A stretch of DNA of 64,000 nucleotides, taken from positions 1 to 64,000 of the forward strand of contig CALWPB010000004.1 of assembly GCA_944383315.1 (NCBI GenBank), in the 5' to 3' direction. Of the stretch, positions 10,604 through 18,495 are shown piece after piece. Source of the DNA: an uncultured Clostridia bacterium (lineage in GTDB: Bacteria; Bacillota; Clostridia; Christensenellales; UBA1242). The notes below the pieces were generated by a model that was given only the letters and a program-made list of their open reading frames with translations, ran no database searches and was not told the DNA's origin. Position 1 is the stretch's first letter, and every line of letters begins with the position of its first letter. The position numbers and the translations under genes were made by a program.

Positions 10604-10952
10604 AGATTTATACTCCTTTTTTGCGGAGATACTCTCCATATTTATTTATTATAACCTATTTTTCGACAAAAAACTTACAAAATGCAAACTTGTATCAACT
10701 TTTTTTTGTTTTTTTATAATAAAATAAATCAGGGTGATATGTAATACATTTTTATCTTACAATTGCTTCCCTACTTTATAAAATAGGTTTTTAAATGTAT
10801 TTACAAATACTCAAAAATATACAATTTCTTTTAAAAAATATTTTAATAATAAAATTTAAAGCATATTTTTAAAAATAATTGTACATTAATATTATATGCT
10901 CCAATTTGGAGCGTGTCAATAAATTAAAGTGTATTTTCGGTAAAATTTTAAT
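10604..10952. promoter_or_regulatory. Divergent control region between target A and its XRE gene
   Basis: This 349-bp AT-rich region has no ORF. It contains a minus-strand promoter (10891-10919) with a palindrome in its spacer. A second possible minus-strand -10 (TATAAT, 10648-10653) is followed by the palindrome GGAGATACTCTCC (10625-10637). At the right end is a leaderless-type -10 (TAAAAT, 10941-10946) for the XRE gene. Confidence 0.6.
10891..10919 (-). promoter_or_regulatory. Promoter toward target A with operator palindrome in the spacer
   Basis: On the minus strand, TTGACA (10914-10919), a 17-bp spacer and TATAAT (10891-10896). The spacer is almost entirely filled by GCTCCAAATTGGAGC (10898-10912), a palindrome with one central base. 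A regulator bound there would block RNA polymerase. The divergent XRE protein is the obvious candidate. The transcript would have a leader of about 280 nt. Confidence 0.7.
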
Positions 10953-11195
10953 ATGTTAGGCGAACAAATAAAAAATTTGAGATTAAGTAATAATTGTCCA
11001 CAAGCAAAATTGGCAAAAATGTTAAATATTTCTCGACAAGCTATGGGACATTATGAATCGGGATATAATGACGTTCCTACTGACATTTTAAAAAAGATTT
11101 GTGTCATTTTTGATGTTACAGCAGATGAACTACTTGAGATAGAAACCTCAGAACAACGCGAAATAATATTAAAAGAAATAGAGCAAGAGCAATGA
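10953..11195 (+). CDS. XRE-family DNA-binding regulator, divergent from target A
   Basis: The 80-residue protein is mainly a Cro/C1-type helix-turn-helix: QAKLAKMLNISRQAMGHYESG (about 17-37) and the DILKKICVIFDVTADELLE helix pair. There is no Shine-Dalgarno site. TAAAAT lies only 6 nt before the ATG, which suggests a leaderless mRNA. The same arrangement occurs at the second XRE gene (57553). It is probably a repressor of target A acting at the palindrome at 10898-10912, and possibly of itself. That role is inferred from position; no effector domain is present. Confidence 0.85.
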   Translation: MLGEQIKNLRLSNNCPQAKLAKMLNISRQAMGHYESGYNDVPTDILKKICVIFDVTADELLEIETSEQREIILKEIEQEQ

Positions 11196-11370
11196 TATTA
11201 AGTTTACTTTATATTTATTTTTTATGTACTACATAAATATATGCATCAATTTTGCAGTGATAATGTTTGTAAACTCACACTAAAATATGCTTGCTAACTC
11301 ATTCTTAAATGAAAAAGTTACCCACCCCATTCATTTCAATATTATAAATAATCAAAATAGGTATAAATAA

Positions 11371-11397
11371 AAAACAACCCTTTTGGGTTGTCTTTTT
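11371..11397 (-). terminator. Terminator of the Cys-rich peptide gene
   Basis: CAACCC (11375-11380) and GGGTTG (11385-11390) form a tight stem around TTTT, with A/T runs on both sides. It lies just past the stop at 11400. Confidence 0.85.
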
Positions 11398-11399
11398 GA

Positions 11400-11609
11400 T
11401 TAGTTGCAGCCGTAGTTACATCCGCAATCTTTCTTCTTAAAGCAGCAGCAGAAGAACAAGAGCAAAATTAGAATTGTACACCAGTCAAGACCGCAGTTGA
11501 ATATTCCACAATTCATAAGCACGTAAAGGATAACTAACCACGTCAAAACATCGCAACTTGAATTTTTTCCGGAACAGCCACAGCCATTGCCGAATAATTT
11601 GCTGAACAT
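11400..11609 (-). CDS. Small Cys-rich hydrophobic peptide
   Basis: The 69-residue protein starts at the ATG at 11609, because GGAGGT (11617-11622) is placed correctly for it and an upstream TTG would overlap that site. It has 12 cysteines: CGC near the N-terminus, CCC in the middle and DCGCNYGCN at the end. A strongly hydrophobic core (about residues 15-55, e.g. TILILLLFF) suggests one or two membrane helices. Gly/Cys-rich ends recall small sporulation or coat-associated peptides of Firmicutes, but I do not recognise the family. It has its own ribosome site and terminator, so it is likely a real monocistronic gene. Confidence 0.7.
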   Translation of the reverse strand: MFSKLFGNGCGCSGKNSSCDVLTWLVILYVLMNCGIFNCGLDWCTILILLLFFCCCFKKKDCGCNYGCN

Positions 11610-11741
11610 CTTTTGGACCTCCAAATCTATTGTTTATTAAGGAATTTTGTCATTATGTAAATTCTTTCGTATTTTCTTGCTTTTGTACTTGTACACGATT
11701 TATCTCTACATTGTCAGTATATAAAAGAGCGATTAAAAATG

Positions 11742-12419
11742 TTACAATTTTTTTGCCATTATTTCGCCGCTTGTTGTATCAATTACTATTGCTATGTCAT
11801 CACCATCCGTATTTATAAATCTAACATACCAAAAATACACACCTAAATTTCTGTCGGTGCTAATAATTTTGCAATAGCCTTCTATAGACTTGTTACCGTT
11901 ATCAGCAAGTGTCAAAATATTTTCTCCAATATTTTCGGCTGCTATATTAAGTGCTGCTGAATTATTTATAGCGAAGTCGCACGAAATACACTCCATTTTA
12001 CCGATTTCAGAAACTCCGTCTACTATTATATACACAAAAATTGAATCAGTATCAGAAATTTGGGTTCCTAAATCAGCGGCAAGACTACGGTCAAAAGGGC
12101 TTTGTTCAAATGTGCCGTTATAAGTTTTATCATTTATTTCTACTGTATATCCTAGTCCAAAAGTACTAACTTCACCAATAGGCACAACATTTAGCACACA
12201 AAAATCCACTAAATTTTCGCGTACACCGTTTGGCTCATAAGGTTCTTCACGGGTACCGCTCCACATAGATATTTTAAAATTTTGTGTTGAGCCAACAAAA
12301 TAATGGTTGTGTAGTTCGGCAAGGTGATTTTTGGCTAATTCTTCAACCGATACTCCGCAACCACAAAAAGCGACAATCACAAAAACAGGCAAAATAGCAA
12401 AAAGAAAACGGAATTTCAT
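11742..12419 (-). CDS. Predicted lipoprotein of unknown function
   Basis: The 225-residue protein has a short lipoprotein-type signal (FRFLFAILPVFVIVAFCGCG; the lipidated Cys is probably in FCGC near residue 21). The mature part is a soluble alpha/beta region without a family I recognise. The last third (YFWYVRFINTDGDDIAIVIDTTSGEIMA) resembles the PepSY-like pattern of a strand pair ending in DxxTGEI, but this is weak. The start is supported by AAAGGAG eight bases upstream. It is probably exported and membrane-attached. Confidence 0.75.
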   Translation of the reverse strand: MKFRFLFAILPVFVIVAFCGCGVSVEELAKNHLAELHNHYFVGSTQNFKISMWSGTREEPYEPNGVRENLVDFCVLNVVPIGEVSTFGLGYTVEINDKTYNGTFEQSPFDRSLAADLGTQISDTDSIFVYIIVDGVSEIGKMECISCDFAINNSAALNIAAENIGENILTLADNGNKSIEGYCKIISTDRNLGVYFWYVRFINTDGDDIAIVIDTTSGEIMAKKL

Positions 12420-12470
12420 ATTTTACACTCCTTTACACTATTATATTTAGTATAGAATATAAAATATTAA

Positions 12471-12499
12471 AAAAAGTTTGGCAAAATACCAAACTTTTT
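12471..12499 (-). terminator. Terminator of rpiB
   Basis: An 11-bp inverted repeat (AAAAAGTTTGG, 12471-12481, with 12489-12499) surrounds a 7-nt loop and overlaps the rpiB stop codon. Confidence 0.85.
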
Positions 12500-12929
12500 A
12501 GTTTTTTCGGTCGATTTGAGCCATTCGCTCGGAGTAGACTCCCCCTAGATGTTCTGTAGTTAGAAAAGTATGCAACATCTTTTTAGCAGAGCAACCGCAG
12601 GTACTACGACCAGCAAGCACGAGCACATTTGCGTCATTATGCTGGCGAGCAAGCCTAGCAGTTGAAATGTTTTTACACAATGCTGCACGTATTTTGGGAT
12701 TACGATTTGCGGCAATGCTCATACCTATTCCTGTGCCACAAATCAGCACTCCTTTATTTTCAGGGCTTTCCGCTACTTTTTCAGTAAGCAATTTTGCATA
12801 CTTGGGAAAGTCCACGCGTTCTGCGGAATATGTACCCAAATCATCATATTCGATATTATGTTTTTTCAAATATTTTGTTAGGGTTTCTTTCAATTTGAAC
12901 CCTGCGTGGTCATTTGCGATATAGAGCAT
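12498..12929 (-). CDS. rpiB: Ribose-5-phosphate isomerase B
   Basis: RpiB interconverts ribose 5-phosphate and ribulose 5-phosphate in the non-oxidative pentose phosphate pathway. The 143 residues match the RpiB/LacA/LacB family. ANDHAGFKLKE is at the N-terminus, catalytic Cys64 sits in VLICGTGIGMSIAANR, and the late GRST segment is present. The start is the ATG at 12929 behind GGCAGGTG; nine extra upstream codons in frame lack a ribosome site. The pathway partner rpe is at 30225. Confidence 0.95.
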   Translation of the reverse strand: MLYIANDHAGFKLKETLTKYLKKHNIEYDDLGTYSAERVDFPKYAKLLTEKVAESPENKGVLICGTGIGMSIAANRNPKIRAALCKNISTARLARQHNDANVLVLAGRSTCGCSAKKMLHTFLTTEHLGGVYSERMAQIDRKN

Positions 12930-12989
12930 ATTCACCTGCCTATAGTTTTTATACAATAATTATATGATAATTTTAAATTTTTATCAAAC

Positions 12990-13016
12990 AAAAAACCGCT
13001 TATCTAGCGGCTTTTT
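12990..13016 (-). terminator. Terminator of the 1500-aa surface protein gene
   Basis: CCGCT and AGCGG arms with A/T runs and a G-U pair on the minus strand lie immediately past the stop at 13019. Confidence 0.75.
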
Positions 13017-13018
13017 GA

Positions 13019-16000
13019 TTATTTTTTAGGTTTCCCCTTTGCAGACTTTGCTTTACTCTTATTTTTTGAGTTTGAAGATTTTGATTTTGCAGCCGTTTTA
13101 GGTTTTGCTTTCGCGGTGGTTTGCGATTGCTCTATCTTTTCTGGCTTGTTAATCGAAATTTCTTCTGCTTCGTCATCAGTTTTAAGAGTTGGCTGTTGGT
13201 CTTCTGCTTTTTTAGGTCTGCCCATTAATTCACCCTTGTGATTTATAGGTGCTACTGTAATCTTACGAACAGGAATTGGAGAAACATTTGCCTTTGTATT
13301 CTTGCGTGTAGGAACTGGCTCAATAGCATTGCGGTAACGGTCTCGTTTTGCATCTTTCTGCAATGCGTCCTTGTCATCCTTGCTGTTAAGCAGTACGCGT
13401 ACAGGCATTGGCTCAGATTCTTTCATCTTGATGTATGCAGCTGAACCTGCAATTAAAATCACAGCGAACAACACACAACCAGCAAGAATTATCAAGATAT
13501 TCCAGTCAAAGTTTTTCTTGAACAATGCACGTACTTCAACATTACCATTTAAATTAAGGCTCAATGTGTCTTCTGTACTAACAACTACGCCATTAATTAC
13601 CCAGCCTACAAATGAGCAATTATTTTCGCTCACTGCTTGAAGTACAACATTTTCTTTGTATAATCCGCTTGTATTACCTATAATCTTACCATAGTTATCA
13701 TTACTTGACACCAAAGTAATTTCAAAGACAGGTTCGAATACAGCAACAAAAGTGCGATCTTCCTTACCGATTTTGAATGAGTACTCAAGGTCAGAACTAA
13801 TAACATTGCCATTTTCCTGCCAATTTACGAATCTATAACCAGCAAGCGCTTTTGCCGAAAGTGTTACTGTAGTGTCAACGACATATTCCCCACCACCAAT
13901 AACTTCTCCAGCTAGTTTATCAGACATCTGCACGGTTACATTTGATACACGTTCGTAACTAGCATAAATTAGTACATCATCCTTTACTGTAATAGCGATT
14001 TCATTTTCAAGTGATAGTAATTCACCCTGTGGATTTGTTGATGGATTATTCAAGATATACCATCCCATAAAGCGATACCCTTCATTGCTTTGAGTAGTTA
14101 ATGTAACAGAATCACCAAATTTATAGAGGTTAGAATTTAGCCCTTTAATTGTACCTGCACCTTCAATAATATCATAATTATTAGTGCTACTATTCCAACG
14201 TGCCACGTAAGCAGAGACTCTGTAATCCACCAATTCAAACACGGCTTCAACAATCATAGTTTGGCCTGTTGCATAAATTGTGTAATTTGTGCTACTTGAA
14301 ACTGGTACATTGTTAACTTCCCAATGACTAAACACGAATTTATCTGAATAAATACCATTGCTTAAATATTCACTTGCTACACGTAAATTTATTTCGCTAG
14401 TATAATCGAAGTTTACACTTTGGTTTTGCTCGGTTACAAAATTACCATTATAACTGAACCAATTACCATCGGTATCAACTCCCGAAGCAACAAACAAAAC
14501 GTGTGTTTCTATTGGTGTAAAGTAAGCTATAAGTTGAATGTTTTCAACAATTCCAGTACACGTAAAAGTACCATTTTTGTTGTCGTAAGAACCATTTGTG
14601 AATTCCCTACTTAAATCCCATCTTGAGAACTGGAACACAGCAGGAATGTTGAAACTAATTTCAACTATATCACCGTAAGTGTATTCGCCTATACCTTTTA
14701 TACAACTTTGTTCAATAGTATAAATTGAATTCTTGTCGTAATTTATGATTACAGATACTGCATACTTGATTTTTTCAAGTTGTATAGTAACTGTTGTGTC
14801 GGCTCTCAAATAAAGCATACTACCGTTTGTATAAGTCTGCCCATCAGTTGAAGTAATTTCAGAGATTGTATATCCCGGTGCAAGTGTTATATTTAATGGG
14901 ATAACCGTATTATAATTAAACTCATTTGTACCAATTAAGTTTATATCACCGTAGTTAATAGTTGCGCCATCTTCTGGTGTTACATTAATAGTCAAATTGA
15001 ATGTCTTTATAGTAAATACTGGTACAATAGTAATATTATCAGTTAAACCATTAATTTTTAATGTTGCGCTTGCCAAATCAAAAGTAATTTGGCTATTACC
15101 TGTACTCCAATCAATCGGAGTTTCTGAGTCCCCGATATATACAAGCATATTTGTAAGTTCGTAGCCAGTACTTGGAGTCGCAACAATGGTTAAGTTTTCA
15201 TCATAATAGAATCTATTACCACTCGTTGGTGATGTTGTTGCTTCGGTAATTGAAGCACTACCATTAGTTACATTGTCAATCATAACCAAATAACTTTTTT
15301 TGTCAAAGTTTGCGGTTATGTTTATATTGCCTTTATCTTGCACTGTAAAGAAATATTCTGGTTGTTCGATAGTACGTGTTTCACCATTGCCGAATTCAAT
15401 CAACCAAGATACGAATTCATAATTCTCGTTTGCAACTACGGCATTTAATGAAAGTGTTTCGCCATATTGTGCTGTTTCACCGCTATTAATTGCACTTTCA
15501 CCCACTGTTACTGTTATGTTACCTATACCTGAATCTATACTATTGAAATTAACAGTATATGATTTAGCTTGAATATTTGCTAAAACGTTGATAGTTGTTG
15601 GAATTGCGTCTTCATTTGCTGCCATATATCCGTCAATATATGTCTTAACATTAAGGCTTGCATTTGCGCCATCTCCATTTATTGCACTGTAACTTGCAGA
15701 CCAACTAGAAATCTCATAACCTGTTACAGTAGCACCAGCGATTTCTACTATATCGTCGTATGTAACATTTATTTCGTCTTTGTATGCGAATACACTTTCG
15801 CCTACTGTGATAGTAGTGTTATCTGCGTCGATTCTATCTGAAGGAGTTGCTGCAATATTTAATAAATATGTTTTGTAATCAAATACAGCAATGATTTGTG
15901 AGTCGTAATTTGTAAAGATTTGAGTACTTGGGTCGATAGCAACTCTTTCATTTACTTTTTCATCAGCGATTGAACTGCTTGGATACTTAATATTCCATTG

Positions 16001-17521
16001 TTCAAATTCGTATTTTTGTTGCATAGCAATATTTGACGAAATAATAACTGTAGAACCTTGTTCAAAGAAATATGAATTGTTGTATGTTACTAAATCAGGT
16101 GTACTTTGATATACAGAAGATGCTTGTTCTTCGGTCAAATCACCACCGTCAATATCTTGAGCGGCAAAATCAAACTTTATCAACTGAGGTACATTATATA
16201 ATACTGGTAAGCCATTATTTGCATTAAGTTGCATAACCCAAACTGTGTTAGTATTGCTGCCCCATTGGTCTGTCGGATATTGTGTTATTGAAAAACCATT
16301 AAGTGTACTATAAACTAATGTACTACTTGTTAACATATCTTTATTATATCCTGTACCAGCATCTCTACTAAAGCTCAACTCTTGTGTCATAAATACATTT
16401 TTACTATAACGTGAAAAGTATGATTGAATAGCCGTTTTGTTACCTATAATGTAACCGATGTCAAGAGACTGATTAGATACATTTGTTTTACCAACTTTTA
16501 CGGTACTAATAGTATTATTAACTGCTGGTGCATTAACAGCCATTTCAACATAACCTACAATACCACCTACACCGCTTGCGTTTTCATTGCTAGAGTATAC
16601 ATCAAACTCAGTATTATATGAGTTTGTTGTCGAAGGAGCATTATAACAGTTGTAGATTACGGCACCATAATAAACAGCACCAGCAAGTCCACCTACGTAA
16701 TTACCACCCTCAACATACCCTGTATTGTAACAGTCTTGGATAATTACGGCAGCTTGAGCATCTGAGTATGTACGGTTTACCATTTGTCCGCCGCCGATAC
16801 TTTCTTCTTCTTGTTTAGTTTGATATGTAGGAGTTACTACAGAGTCAATCGCACCATAAGCAGCACCAACAATAGCACCCGCATATTCTCTATTTGTTTT
16901 AATAACTGTATCCTTGAGTCCTAAACGTTGAATAACGGGCTTATATTCAACCTCCCCCTCTTTAACGTAAGATACATTACCAAATAAACCAGCATACATA
17001 TCATCTACGTTTGAATCCTCTTCATCAATAATCGTCAAACCGTAAATTGAATAACCAGCACCGTTTAACGAACCAGAGAAAGGATTTTCAAAAGTTCCAA
17101 TAGGTTCCCACAACGTCCATTGTGAAATGTCTATATGATTAGTTAATTGAAAGTATGCTTTTGAATAAGTCTTTTGCAAAGCCAATTCATCAGACTGACT
17201 TTCTGCATCAAACACTGTATTTACAAAATATGCTAAAGTACGCAAATCATCTGCATCACTTATTTTATAAGGGTTTGTAGCGGAATTTAGCGAGCCTGAA
17301 GTAACTAACTCAAAGTACTCACCTGGACTTACTTCTGTTGGAGTAAATCCTTCAAGCGAACTTGCATAAACGGTTTCGCCATCGACAGCACTTACTTCCC
17401 CTTGTCTTGCGCTAATGCTAGGCATAAGCATTATTACTGCAACGATTATGCCCAAAAGCAGCAATAACGAACATTGCATTACTGGCTTTATATTTAGCTT
17501 AAAGAATTTACTTAAACTCAT
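13019..17521 (-). CDS. Giant InlB-repeat surface protein with a basic cytoplasmic tail
   Basis: This is a 1500-residue protein starting at the ATG at 17521 (GGAGGAAAAT just upstream; an earlier TTG overlaps this site). Residues about 10-40 form a signal peptide or anchor (MQCSLLLLLGIIVAVIMLMPS). A GLUG-like region follows (WTLWEPIGTFENPFSGSLNG, then YAGLFGNV, YVGGLAGAVYYG, GVGGIVGYV), then many divergent InlB-type repeats (GYRFMGWYI, GYRFVNWQENG, CSFVGWVING). Near residue 1360 is a membrane helix (ILIILAGCVLFAVILIAG). The last 120 or so residues are cytoplasmic and highly basic, with MGRPKK and KAKSAKGKPKK stretches. It is probably an adhesin-like protein. The tail is unusual. Confidence 0.88.
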   Translation of the reverse strand: MSLSKFFKLNIKPVMQCSLLLLLGIIVAVIMLMPSISARQGEVSAVDGETVYASSLEGFTPTEVSPGEYFELVTSGSLNSATNPYKISDADDLRTLAYFVNTVFDAESQSDELALQKTYSKAYFQLTNHIDISQWTLWEPIGTFENPFSGSLNGAGYSIYGLTIIDEEDSNVDDMYAGLFGNVSYVKEGEVEYKPVIQRLGLKDTVIKTNREYAGAIVGAAYGAIDSVVTPTYQTKQEEESIGGGQMVNRTYSDAQAAVIIQDCYNTGYVEGGNYVGGLAGAVYYGAVIYNCYNAPSTTNSYNTEFDVYSSNENASGVGGIVGYVEMAVNAPAVNNTISTVKVGKTNVSNQSLDIGYIIGNKTAIQSYFSRYSKNVFMTQELSFSRDAGTGYNKDMLTSSTLVYSTLNGFSITQYPTDQWGSNTNTVWVMQLNANNGLPVLYNVPQLIKFDFAAQDIDGGDLTEEQASSVYQSTPDLVTYNNSYFFEQGSTVIISSNIAMQQKYEFEQWNIKYPSSSIADEKVNERVAIDPSTQIFTNYDSQIIAVFDYKTYLLNIAATPSDRIDADNTTITVGESVFAYKDEINVTYDDIVEIAGATVTGYEISSWSASYSAINGDGANASLNVKTYIDGYMAANEDAIPTTINVLANIQAKSYTVNFNSIDSGIGNITVTVGESAINSGETAQYGETLSLNAVVANENYEFVSWLIEFGNGETRTIEQPEYFFTVQDKGNINITANFDKKSYLVMIDNVTNGSASITEATTSPTSGNRFYYDENLTIVATPSTGYELTNMLVYIGDSETPIDWSTGNSQITFDLASATLKINGLTDNITIVPVFTIKTFNLTINVTPEDGATINYGDINLIGTNEFNYNTVIPLNITLAPGYTISEITSTDGQTYTNGSMLYLRADTTVTIQLEKIKYAVSVIINYDKNSIYTIEQSCIKGIGEYTYGDIVEISFNIPAVFQFSRWDLSREFTNGSYDNKNGTFTCTGIVENIQLIAYFTPIETHVLFVASGVDTDGNWFSYNGNFVTEQNQSVNFDYTSEINLRVASEYLSNGIYSDKFVFSHWEVNNVPVSSSTNYTIYATGQTMIVEAVFELVDYRVSAYVARWNSSTNNYDIIEGAGTIKGLNSNLYKFGDSVTLTTQSNEGYRFMGWYILNNPSTNPQGELLSLENEIAITVKDDVLIYASYERVSNVTVQMSDKLAGEVIGGGEYVVDTTVTLSAKALAGYRFVNWQENGNVISSDLEYSFKIGKEDRTFVAVFEPVFEITLVSSNDNYGKIIGNTSGLYKENVVLQAVSENNCSFVGWVINGVVVSTEDTLSLNLNGNVEVRALFKKNFDWNILIILAGCVLFAVILIAGSAAYIKMKESEPMPVRVLLNSKDDKDALQKDAKRDRYRNAIEPVPTRKNTKANVSPIPVRKITVAPINHKGELMGRPKKAEDQQPTLKTDDEAEEISINKPEKIEQSQTTAKAKPKTAAKSKSSNSKNKSKAKSAKGKPKK

Positions 17522-17561
17522 ATTTTCCTCCAAGTGATAAGTTGCCCTAACCTATCACCCT

Positions 17562-18476
17562 TTATTTTTTTATAGGGAATTTTATCTCCAAATCTGAATT
17601 CTGTACATAACCTAGGTATTCAGGCGCAAAGCGCTTGCCATCAATTTTAAATCCATCACCGTGGAAATCTGAACCACCTGTTTTTATCAAATGTTGTTCA
17701 TCGCAATAATTAGACAACCATTGGCACTCTGCAAGACTAAATTTCTTGTGAATACATTCAAAACCGTCCAAAATATCAAGTGCAGTCAAATCTTTAACTA
17801 ATTTTTTAGGATTAGGTTCACCATATACCTTAAACGCGTGTGCAAAAATAGCATATCCCCCAGCCTCGTGGATACGTTCACAAACCTCTTGAATAGTTGG
17901 GGTATCCTTGATTAACTCGTAGCAATGGAATATTGCTCCTGGCTTTGCCACGTGGTCGCGATAGAAATTATCAGTCTTACCAATACCATATTTTAAATAT
18001 AGTTTTTGGTTCTCTGGATAATTTGCTAAATCGTGAAAGAATGTCTTGTGTGCCGTGCGATAAATAGGGTCAAACTGCAAACCCTCTGTAAACTTAAAGC
18101 CAAGCCTTGCTCCTATCTCTTTTAGCGATTCCAATCTTTTTTCTTCAAGCATAAATTGATAGTCATAATTAAGTACTGGAAATTTTGCCAAAGTATCAAG
18201 GTCAAAGTCATATGCCAATACTTCATACTTTCGCCCATTATATGTAACAGCAATTTCACAGCCGTTAACTATACGGCCACAAAACCCACCGTTACTTTTC
18301 ATCTCGCGTATTTCAAAATTTGCCTCCAAGTTGTCGTGGTCTGTAAATGCCATTACATCAAGCCCACGATTTTCAGCAAAACGCAAAAGTTCAGGTACGG
18401 AATACATACCGTCTGAATATTGCGTGTGAATGTGCATATCAATCAACTGTCCATTTCTAAATAATTTATTGAACAC
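17562..18476 (-). CDS. PHP-domain metal-dependent phosphoesterase
   Basis: The 304-residue protein starts at the GTG at 18476, with AGGGAG seven bases upstream; an earlier in-frame ATG lies inside the preceding gene. PHP metal ligands are visible: DMHIHTQYSDGMYS near residue 14, FTDHDN near 44, FAHAFKV in the middle and GSDFHGDG near the end. Relatives include the TrpH/RNase AM-like branch that hydrolyses nucleotide or RNA 5' phosphates, but the substrate cannot be fixed from sequence. It sits 19 bp after a giant surface gene and 40 bp before another, all on one strand, so the three may be co-transcribed. Confidence 0.88.
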   Translation of the reverse strand: MFNKLFRNGQLIDMHIHTQYSDGMYSVPELLRFAENRGLDVMAFTDHDNLEANFEIREMKSNGGFCGRIVNGCEIAVTYNGRKYEVLAYDFDLDTLAKFPVLNYDYQFMLEEKRLESLKEIGARLGFKFTEGLQFDPIYRTAHKTFFHDLANYPENQKLYLKYGIGKTDNFYRDHVAKPGAIFHCYELIKDTPTIQEVCERIHEAGGYAIFAHAFKVYGEPNPKKLVKDLTALDILDGFECIHKKFSLAECQWLSNYCDEQHLIKTGGSDFHGDGFKIDGKRFAPEYLGYVQNSDLEIKFPIKK

Positions 18477-18495
18477 GTTTTTTCTCCCTTTTTTA

